NCBI GenBank assembly: GCA_937907525.1 | Contig: CALCIB010000130.1 | Span: forward strand, 1 to 29,285 | Length of the DNA: 29,285 nt | Origin: an uncultured Planctomycetales bacterium | GTDB lineage: Bacteria; Planctomycetota; Planctomycetia; Isosphaerales; Isosphaeraceae | Direction of reading: 5' to 3' | Shown here: positions 15,916-21,021 of the stretch, piece after piece | Position numbering within the stretch: the first letter of the stretch is position 1 | How the letters are laid out: the number at the start of each line of letters is the position of its first letter | The notes under the pieces: generated by a model | What the model saw: the letters and a program-made list of their open reading frames with translations, nothing else | Databases searched by the model: none | Told to the model about the DNA's origin: nothing | Made by a program: the position numbers and the translations under genes

Positions 15916-16210
15916 ATGAGCGAACGACGCGAACCGGACGACGTCGATTTGTTCCTCGGAGACGTCGCGCCGGACGTCGACGCCGACGAGGCGACCCGTC
16001 GATTCATCGAGGCGTACAAGAATCGCCCCCGACCATAGGCTCGAACTCGCGGAGGCCCGGCGGATCCTGGATGGCCTCGGCATCCGCCCCGGAGGTCGCG
16101 GCGCGCCCGACGCCGCGGCGTTGCTCGACCACTGGCGCGTCTGCGTGGCCCGATTGAAGGCGTGCCCTCCCGACAAGGCCCTCGAATCCGCGAAAACCAG
16201 GCGGAAGTGA
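15916..16210 (+). pseudogene. Small ORF with apparent frameshift
   Basis: A 40-aa ORF starts at the ATG at 15916 with GGAGGG upstream and reads MSERREPDDVDLFLGDVAPD, then EATRRFIEAYKNRP, before a TAG at 16036. In the next frame, protein-like sequence continues without a start codon: HRLELAEARRILDGLGIRP, then AALLDHWRVCVARLKACPPD, to a TGA at 16208. The switch point falls at the C5 tract in AATCGCCCCCGACC (16021-16034). The simplest reading is one protein of about 97 residues broken by a one-base indel, either real decay or a homopolymer error; programmed frameshifting is less likely. The family is unknown. The SUKH gene starts 24 bases after the TGA. Confidence 0.5.
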
Positions 16211-16233
16211 ATCTCGAGCCGGAGAGCGCCGAC

Positions 16234-16713
16234 ATGAACATTCCGAACGAGTTCTGGCACACCCCGGTCGACGAGGAGGTGGACTATGTGAACGTCCCAC
16301 CCCCGGCCTCGGCCGCCGCGATCCGCCGGTGGGAGGAGGTCCACGAGGTCCGATTGCCACCGACCCTGGTCGAGGCCCTCATGATTCAGGACGGCGGATA
16401 CGTCCGCGGGACCGACCTCGATTTCGAGGGCCTCGACACGATCACCACCCTCGACGGCGAGGACTGGGATCACGTCGAAGAAGGGCTCGGCCTCTCCCCC
16501 GGCGACCGCCGCAAGCAATTCCTGATCGGGGATTGCGGTGGACTCGGCGTCGTCCTCGATTACAACGTCGGCCCCGAGCCCCGAATCCTGTTCCTCTGGC
16601 ACGATCTTGGTGGCGAGTTGCGGGGCATCGACGACCTTGTGACCTTCGACCAGTTCCTGCAAGACGCCTGGGATCGGCGAAACCCGCCAAGCGACGAACA
16701 AAGCCCGGAGTGA
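16234..16713 (+). CDS. SMI1/KNR4 (SUKH) family protein
   Basis: The 159-aa acidic protein fits the SUKH superfamily. An N-terminal helix with Trp (AAIRRWEEVHEVRLPPTLVEAL) leads into MIQDGGY, a loop, then FLIGDCGGLGVVLDYNVGPEPRILFLWHD with the typical strand-turn-strand, and a C-terminal helix (TFDQFLQDAW). Many bacterial SUKH proteins are immunity proteins against contact-dependent or secreted nuclease toxins; others are of unknown role. No toxin gene is visible nearby, so an orphan immunity gene or a domesticated regulator are both possible. I chose the ATG at 16234 (GGAGAG upstream) over 16162, whose extra residues overlap the preceding ORF. A MITE-like element begins 36 bases downstream. 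Confidence 0.78.
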   Translation: MNIPNEFWHTPVDEEVDYVNVPPPASAAAIRRWEEVHEVRLPPTLVEALMIQDGGYVRGTDLDFEGLDTITTLDGEDWDHVEEGLGLSPGDRRKQFLIGDCGGLGVVLDYNVGPEPRILFLWHDLGGELRGIDDLVTFDQFLQDAWDRRNPPSDEQSPE

Positions 16714-16789
16714 CCGCCCCCTGTAAGGCGTTCCCCTCCAGGTCGAAGCTGACGACCCGACACTTTTTCGGAGGCCGCGACGATCATCG

Positions 16790-16837
16790 CCTTCTCCCCT
16801 TGAGGGAGAAGGTGGCCCGAAGGGCCGGATGAGGGGT
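16790..16837 (+). repeat. Double-hairpin intergenic repeat, type A
   Basis: This copy is identical over 48 bases to 5450-5497. It forms the left half of a head-to-head pair inside the MITE-like element. Confidence 0.8.
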
Positions 16838-16907
16838 CAATCGGCGTCGCGGTTCAACGAAGGTCCGGCGTGACGACGACTTCGAATTCCGGGCTCCCGA
16901 TCGCGCC

Positions 16908-16954
16908 CACCCCTCATCCGGCCTTCGGCCACCTTCTCCCTCAAGGGGAGAAGG
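16908..16954 (-). repeat. Double-hairpin intergenic repeat, type A, inverted
   Basis: Read on the minus strand it is CCTTCTCCCC TTGA GGGAGAAGG, GGCCGAAGGCC and GGATGAGGGG. Compared with its partner at 16790 it has one base pair fewer in the second hairpin. The gap between the two is about 70 bases. Confidence 0.8.
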
Positions 16955-17157
16955 CCGTTAAGCGCTGGCTTGCGTGAGAGTCGCATGCGGGATCCGATAA
17001 GTGTCGGGTCGTCCGAGGTCGAAGAGGGGGCGCCGGCTATGCGGAACGGCCCGCGGTGTCCGGCCTGCGGGAAATCCGGTGTCAGTTCATCTTATATGTA
17101 GAGGAAAAATGAACGGGCACGGCGGCGTCTTGCGTAACCCAGCGAGGGCTCTATGAG

Positions 17158-17607
17158 ATGAGGTCGCTGGACATTCACCCGTTCGCAGGGGCCTTGCCCA
17201 TCGAATTCGGCATGGCGAGAACGGCCGTAGCCGAAATACTAGGAGTTCCTAATTCATCGAACGAAAGAGTCGATAGCTGGGGGCCGACGATGGAAATTAA
17301 TATTGGCTATGATCAAAATGGTTTTGTTAATCAGATTGGCTTGGCCCCAGGCAAATACGCGGTGGCGATCACTGGCCAAACAATTTGGTGTCAAGACGAC
17401 CATCGGGATCCCAATCCGATTTTCCTTGATCTAGATCCCGACCCGCTCGAGCGGGTCGGTTTTTTGGTTTTCACGAAGATCGGAGTTGCGACAACCGGCT
17501 ACCATGATGACGACCCAAGCCAACGCGCCATTAGCGTGTATCCAACAGACGCATGGAATCGATTGCTCGAAAGAGCCAATAAGTCCGATCTAATCAAGTA
17601 CAAATAG
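17158..17607 (+). CDS. AT-richer orphan gene, hypothetical
   Basis: The 149-aa product begins MRSLDIHPFAGALPIEFGMARTAVAEILG and contains WGPTMEINIGYDQNGFVNQIGLAP, IFLDLDPDPLERVGFLVF and RAISVYPTDAW. The pattern of a short helix after FGM, then an alternating-strand domain, resembles small proteins found next to polymorphic toxins, but I cannot name a family. Base and codon use differ sharply from the neighbours: AAT, ATT, GAT, GTT and AAA are common in a genome that otherwise avoids them, so recent transfer is likely. A perfect palindrome followed by six T lies inside the coding sequence (separate entry). GAGGG precedes the ATG. It sits between the MITE-like element and the HigB/HigA pair. 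Confidence 0.75.
   Translation: MRSLDIHPFAGALPIEFGMARTAVAEILGVPNSSNERVDSWGPTMEINIGYDQNGFVNQIGLAPGKYAVAITGQTIWCQDDHRDPNPIFLDLDPDPLERVGFLVFTKIGVATTGYHDDDPSQRAISVYPTDAWNRLLERANKSDLIKYK
17438..17465 (+). terminator. Terminator-like perfect palindrome inside a coding sequence
   Basis: CCGACCCGCTC is followed directly by GAGCGGGTCGG (17438-17459), a perfect 22-base palindrome, and then TTTTTTGGTTTT. On RNA this is a strong GC stem with a minimal loop and a U-tract, the form of an intrinsic terminator. It lies in frame in the orphan gene and encodes part of PDPLERVGFLVF. It may attenuate the gene, or its T-run may be a coincidence of codons. Confidence 0.5.
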
Positions 17608-17756
17608 GATGAAAGCAAAAGGCGGACGGAAAGGGCTCAGGAGACGATTCGAGGGACGGAAAAGGGGAAGGGAAATCCGCGACGCCTAATTTCTTCTCTT
17701 CCCTCCTCCCAACGGCATACCTGCGTCTTCGGGCCGCCATGGAGGGAAGCAGCCGG

Positions 17757-18095
17757 TTACGTCCCAAATCCGATCTCTTGATACGGCTCCCCCGGCCGAT
17801 GTGGGCGGATGCGGATGGAGACGGTCTGGTCGAGCCGCTTGAGGAACTCCAGCAGCTTGTCGGTGGTGAATCGGCTGAAATGCCCGTTCATCAGGTGGGA
17901 CACTTCCGGCTGCTTGACGCCCAGGAGGTCGGCGATTTCCCGCTGCTTGAGGCATCGGGCCACGAGCAACTTGTGGACGTGGAACCCCAATTGCGCCCGA
18001 GCGTACAGTTCGTCGGCGTCCTCAAGCCCCAGGTCGGCGAAAACGTTGCCAGAACCTTCTTCATGCTCGATGGCTTGCTTGTCTTTTTCACTCAT
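17757..18095 (-). CDS. XRE-family antitoxin (HigA-type)
   Basis: The 112-aa protein has a helix-turn-helix at about residues 50-75 (KQREIADLLGVKQPEVSHLMNGHFSRF), followed by TTDKLLEFLKRLDQTVSIRIRP, a layout usual for antitoxins of HigB/RelE-like toxins. It should bind the toxin and, alone or in complex, repress the operon. Its ATG overlaps the toxin's stop by eight bases, so the toxin gene comes first, the reverse of most toxin-antitoxin operons but normal for higBA. The palindrome at 18478-18497 is the likely operator. Confidence 0.88.
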   Translation of the reverse strand: MSEKDKQAIEHEEGSGNVFADLGLEDADELYARAQLGFHVHKLLVARCLKQREIADLLGVKQPEVSHLMNGHFSRFTTDKLLEFLKRLDQTVSIRIRPHRPGEPYQEIGFGT

Positions 18096-18459
18096 GCTCC
18101 GCTAGCTCCTTCGCCTCTTTGTAACGCTGCTTGATCAAATCCACATCCGGTTTGGGCGTCGCGATCCCCTTCTTCGACTTCTTCCGGAAGGCGTGCAACA
18201 CGTAGATTTCGTCGCCTAGCTGGACCGCGACCACCGTCCGGTAGGCGTCACCCTCATGGCGTAGGGCGATCTCGAAAACCCCTCCCCCGACCCCCTTGAA
18301 TGGCTTGGCGTCGCGGGGCATGCCCCCGAACTGGATCAGTTGCAGTTCATCCCCGATGAGCTTCCGCGCCCCCCTGGGGAACGCCTGGACATTCCGCTTG
18401 GCATCGCCCATCCAGACGACGGGCCGTAACACCGGGGTTTCGTGGTTGCTCGTCGCCAA
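18088..18459 (-). CDS. RelE/HigB-type toxin (phage-derived Gp49-like)
   Basis: The protein of up to 123 aa matches the Gp49-like HigB family: PVVWMGDAKRNVQAFPRGARKLIGDELQLIQFG, then PFKGVGGGVFEIALRHEGDAYRTVVAVQLGDEIYVLHAFRKKSKKG and a helical end. Members are ribosome-dependent mRNA nucleases. The basic FRKKSKK and the preceding strands are the usual active-site face. The start is uncertain. TTG at 18459 gives the full frame, while a GTG at 18432 (before LRPVVWMG) aligns better with the family N-terminus but has no ribosome binding site. It overlaps the antitoxin gene downstream. Confidence 0.87.
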   Translation of the reverse strand: MATSNHETPVLRPVVWMGDAKRNVQAFPRGARKLIGDELQLIQFGGMPRDAKPFKGVGGGVFEIALRHEGDAYRTVVAVQLGDEIYVLHAFRKKSKKGIATPKPDVDLIKQRYKEAKELAEHE

Positions 18460-18477
18460 ATTCCGGTACTCCCAAGT

Positions 18478-18497
18478 CTATAGGATATTTCCTATAG
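18478..18497 (-). promoter_or_regulatory. Palindromic operator within the higBA promoter
   Basis: CTATAGGA and TCCTATAG are perfect complements separated by TATT. On the minus strand a TTGACT (18503-18498) and a TATAGA (18482-18477) flank the palindrome at a spacing of 15 bases, slightly short for a -35/-10 pair, and the toxin start lies about 20 bases on. A repressor bound here would cover the promoter, as expected for autoregulation by the XRE antitoxin. Confidence 0.65.
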
Positions 18498-18539
18498 AGT
18501 CAACGCGCCCCGTCAAGTCCTCTTCCTCACCTGGCCCGG

Positions 18540-18754
18540 CTTCCCGGGAGCGCCGCCGAAATAACCCGCCGAACCCATGGGACGAAGACAGGGAACCACG
18601 GAGTCACGGAGAGCACGGAGGGAGAAGCCGAGAAGCGGTTCGTCCGTCTTCAACATCTTGATCCACAATTTTTCAATTCTCGATTTCCTCTCCGTGTCCT
18701 CCGTGACTCGGTGGTTCAATTCCGGGAAGTTAGTTCGGCGGCGTTCTAGGGAAG
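18540..18754. repeat. Nested inverted-repeat element, 215 bp
   Basis: The outer arms are 18540-18565 (CTTCCCGGGAGCGCCGCCGA onward) and 18729-18754, which pair at 22 of 26 bases. The inner arms are GAACCACGGAGTCACGGAG (about 18593-18611) and the complementary CTCCGTGACTCGGTGGTTC (18700-18718), extended by further CACGGAG units. No ORF with domain character lies inside, and no target-site duplication is evident. It occupies most of the gap between the higBA promoter and the 3' end of the rtcB operon. The ACCACGGAG motif recurs at 23582-23751. Confidence 0.6.
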
Positions 18755-18781
18755 GAAGTGGACTGATGCCGGACTTCCCCT

Positions 18782-19162
18782 CTACGCCCCCGTGTCCCGG
18801 AAGGGGACGGCGCACACCTGGTATCGGTCTTCGTAGAGGACGTAGCCGGGCTTGGTGGCGCGGATCAACTCGACGGCGACGCCCGCGGCTTCGAGGACGT
18901 TGGCGATCTCCCACATGCGCCGGACCAGGTCTTCGGCGTCGGCCTTGTACCAGAAGATGCCCCGAGGAGTGATCCGGGAGCGGTCGGGAAGGGGGAGGTG
19001 AAGCTGGAACCAGGAGAGGGCGCGATCGAGCCGGTCGGCGGGGTCGGGCGCGAGCGCGCCGCTTTTCAGGAGTCGATAGGCGGGGGTGAAGACGCCTTCG
19101 CGCTTCGATGAGTCGGCGTCCTTGCGGGCGACGACGAACCGCAAGAACATATCCGACTTCAT
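18782..19162 (-). CDS. Unknown 126-aa protein coupled to rtcB
   Basis: The protein reads MKSDMFLRFVVARKDADSS, GVFTPAYRLLKSGALAP, DRALSWFQLHLPLPDR, RGIFWYKADAEDLVRRMWEIANVLEAAGV and PGYVLYEDRYQVCAVPF. It is a compact alpha/beta protein with a Trp-rich centre and no signal peptide. I have the impression that it is a conserved bacterial family but I know no function. Its ATG lies three bases after the rtcB stop, with AAGGGA inside the last rtcB codons, so translation is coupled. It is not archease, the usual RtcB cofactor, whose sequence is different. A role in RNA repair alongside RtcB is inference. Confidence 0.8.
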   Translation of the reverse strand: MKSDMFLRFVVARKDADSSKREGVFTPAYRLLKSGALAPDPADRLDRALSWFQLHLPLPDRSRITPRGIFWYKADAEDLVRRMWEIANVLEAAGVAVELIRATKPGYVLYEDRYQVCAVPFRDTGA

Positions 19163-19165
19163 CGT

Positions 19166-20638
19166 TCATCCCTTGATGACGCCGACGGGGCGCAGGCGGG
19201 CGACCTTCTTGGAGATGTCGGCCTTGTGGACGACGTCGACAACGAGGTCGACGTCCTTGTAGGCGGCGGGCTGTTCCTCGGCGAGCCCCTTGTGACCGCG
19301 GGCCCTGGCGATGATGCCGACGTCGGCCAACTCGCGGTCGATCCGGCGGCCCTCGGCGAGCTTCACCGCGGCGGTGCGGCTCATCAACCGCCCCGCGCCG
19401 TGGCAGCTCGACCCGAACGAATGGACCATGCTTCCGGGCTGGCCGGCCAGGACCCAACTCGCCGTTCCCATGCTGCCGGGGATGATGACGGGCTGGCCGG
19501 TCTCGGCGTAGGCCGCGGGGATCTCCGGGTGCCCCGGCGGGAACGCCCGCGTCGCCCCCTTGCGGTGGACGCAGACCCGCTTGCGAACGCCCTCGCCGAC
19601 GTCGTGCTCCTCGAACTTGGCGATGTTGTGCGCGACGTCGTACACCAGGTCCATCCCCAACTCCTCCCAGGGCTTGCCGAAGATCCTGGCGAAGACCTCG
19701 CGCGCCTGATGGGTCAACAGTTGACGATTGCACCATGCGTAATTGGCCGCGGCCCGCATCGCCCCCAGGTACGCCTGGCCCTCCGGACTCCGCGCCGGGG
19801 CGCAGGCCAGTTGGCGGTCGGGAAGCGTGAAGCCGTATTTCGCCGGAGCGTCCTTGAATACGTTGAGGTAGTCGTCGCAGACCTGATACCCCAGTCCTCG
19901 CGAGCCCGAGTGGATCAAGACGGTGATCTGGCCCTCGCGGAGCCCCATGACCTCCGCGGCGGGCTCGTCGACGACGCGGTCGACGACCTGGACCTCCATG
20001 AAGTGGTTGCCCGAGCCGAGCGTCCCGCACTGGTCGGCCCCGCGCGTGATCGCGCGGTCGCTGACGCGGCCGGGGTCGGCGGCGTCGAGCCGGCCGCCGG
20101 CCTCGGCGAACTCGACGTCGCGGTCGGTCCCCCAACCCCGCTCGACGACGTAGGGGACGCCTCGCTCCATCAACTCCACCAGTTCCGGCTTGGAGAAGCC
20201 GAACCGCCCGCGCTGGCCGACGCCGGTGGGGACGTCGCGGAAAAGCTGCTCCACCAACGGGCGGATCCTGTCCTTCACGTCGCGCCATTCCAGGTCGGTG
20301 CGCAAGAGGCGGACGCCGCAGTTGATGTCGTAGCCGACGCCGCCGGGGGAGATGACGCCCCCGTCCTCGGGGTCGGTGGCGGCCACGCCGCCGATGCAGA
20401 AGCCGTAGCCCCAGTGGATGTCGGGCATCGCCAGGCTGGCCTTCTGGATCCCCGGCAAGGTGGCGACGTTCGCCACCTGCTCCGGCCCCTGGTCGGCGCG
20501 GATGTGGCCGATCAACGACTCGTCGGCGAAGATCACGCCGTCGACCCGCATGTCCTCCCGATACTCCTTCGGGATCCGATACTGAAACGGCGAGATCGCC
20601 TCCAGCGGCCCCGCGAAACCCGACTTGGATTTGGCCAT
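19166..20638 (-). CDS. rtcB: RNA-splicing ligase RtcB
   Basis: The 490-aa protein has the full set of RtcB motifs: MPDIHWGYGFCIGGVAA, PGGVGYDINCGVRLL (metal ligands Asp104 and Cys107), GSGNHFMEVQ, HSGSRGLG, and SFGSSCHGAGRLMSR with the His (about 413) that carries the guanylate. RtcB joins 2',3'-cyclic phosphate or 3'-phosphate RNA ends to 5'-OH ends using GTP and Mn2+, in tRNA splicing or repair of cut RNA. I chose the ATG at 20638, which has GGGAGGG seven bases upstream; the longer frame runs into repeat-rich DNA. The next gene is coupled by a three-base gap. No rtcA or rtcR is in the window. Confidence 0.97.
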   Translation of the reverse strand: MAKSKSGFAGPLEAISPFQYRIPKEYREDMRVDGVIFADESLIGHIRADQGPEQVANVATLPGIQKASLAMPDIHWGYGFCIGGVAATDPEDGGVISPGGVGYDINCGVRLLRTDLEWRDVKDRIRPLVEQLFRDVPTGVGQRGRFGFSKPELVELMERGVPYVVERGWGTDRDVEFAEAGGRLDAADPGRVSDRAITRGADQCGTLGSGNHFMEVQVVDRVVDEPAAEVMGLREGQITVLIHSGSRGLGYQVCDDYLNVFKDAPAKYGFTLPDRQLACAPARSPEGQAYLGAMRAAANYAWCNRQLLTHQAREVFARIFGKPWEELGMDLVYDVAHNIAKFEEHDVGEGVRKRVCVHRKGATRAFPPGHPEIPAAYAETGQPVIIPGSMGTASWVLAGQPGSMVHSFGSSCHGAGRLMSRTAAVKLAEGRRIDRELADVGIIARARGHKGLAEEQPAAYKDVDLVVDVVHKADISKKVARLRPVGVIKG

Positions 20639-20772
20639 CGAACCACCCTCCCGCTCCGCGCTCGATCGCGACGAAGCGTCATCATCGCCCGCGTTCGCTC
20701 GGTAGATCAAGGACTCGATGCCGAGCGTGCAGGTTCGGGGCCGACTGTGGAAAGCGTTTCGGCTTTCCACGT

Positions 20773-20821
20773 CCTTCCCCCCTCGCGGGGGAAGGTGGCC
20801 CGGAGGGCCGGATGAGGGGGA
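20773..20821 (+). repeat. Double-hairpin intergenic repeat, type A
   Basis: CCTTCCCCCCTCGCGGGGGAAGG is followed by GGCCCGGAGGGCC and GGATGAGGGGG. The first hairpin resembles type B while the second is type A. It faces the inverted type B copy at 20896-20947 across a gap of about 74 bases. Confidence 0.75.
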
Positions 20822-20895
20822 GGGCATGCCGGGGGCCGTTGGAATCCCGAGCCGATCGGACGGGCTCGCGAGATCCGACGGCGCATTTGCTCGTC

Positions 20896-20947
20896 GTCCC
20901 CCTCATCTGACCGCTGCGCGGTCTGTCTTCCCCCGCGAGGGGGGAAG
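20896..20947 (-). repeat. Double-hairpin intergenic repeat, type B, inverted
   Basis: Read on the minus strand it is CTTCCCCCCTCGCGGGGGAAG, then ACCGCGCAGCGGT, then AGATGAGGGGG. Together with 20773-20821 it forms a composite inverted unit of about 175 bases. Confidence 0.75.
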
Positions 20948-21021
20948 ATCGTTTTCGACTCGCCTCGCCAGTTCTTCGACAGAGCACATCCGGGGAGAAG
21001 GACGCGCGTCATCGGTTCATT

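Larger units (their letters stand above)
16749..17015. mobile_element. MITE-like non-autonomous element, 267 bp
   Basis: The left end CTGACGACCCGACACTT (16749-16765) and the complement of the right end, CGGACGACCCGACACTT (16999-17015), match at 16 of 17 bases. Directly outside both ends is the same 9-base sequence AGGTCGAAG (16740-16748 and 17016-17024), a likely target-site duplication. The interior has no ORF that looks like a transposase. It is built around two inverted copies of the double-hairpin repeat (16790-16837 and 16908-16954). The features fit a miniature inverted-repeat transposable element moved in trans by an IS transposase that makes 9-base duplications. The IS family is not known. 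Confidence 0.75.
16714..17157. other. Intergenic region holding a MITE-like element
   Basis: Most of this 444-base space (16740-17024) is the MITE-like element with its direct repeats, listed separately. The rest, 17025-17157, leads into the AT-richer gene. It includes a 15-codon ORF (ATG at 17109, AGAGGA upstream) whose TGA at 17154-17156 lies two bases before the next start. That could act as a leader peptide, but nothing else supports it. Confidence 0.5.
20639..21021. other. Intergenic region with a repeat pair upstream of rtcB
   Basis: This 383-base gap between the end of the uvrA-like gene and rtcB holds a head-to-head repeat pair (20773-20947) and, next to it, the small hairpin GTGGAAAGC/GGCTTTCCAC at about 20747-20770. 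No gene is seen. The rtcB promoter must lie within or beyond these repeats. Confidence 0.55.

Noticed and set aside
18782..19162. Archease as the identity of the rtcB partner
   Set aside because: The sequence lacks the acidic His/Asp-rich archease pattern and its Trp-rich motifs are unrelated.
19226..20815. A 529-codon plus-strand open frame opposite rtcB
   Set aside because: It is the exact antisense of RtcB, which has full family motifs; the shadow frame shows no domain.
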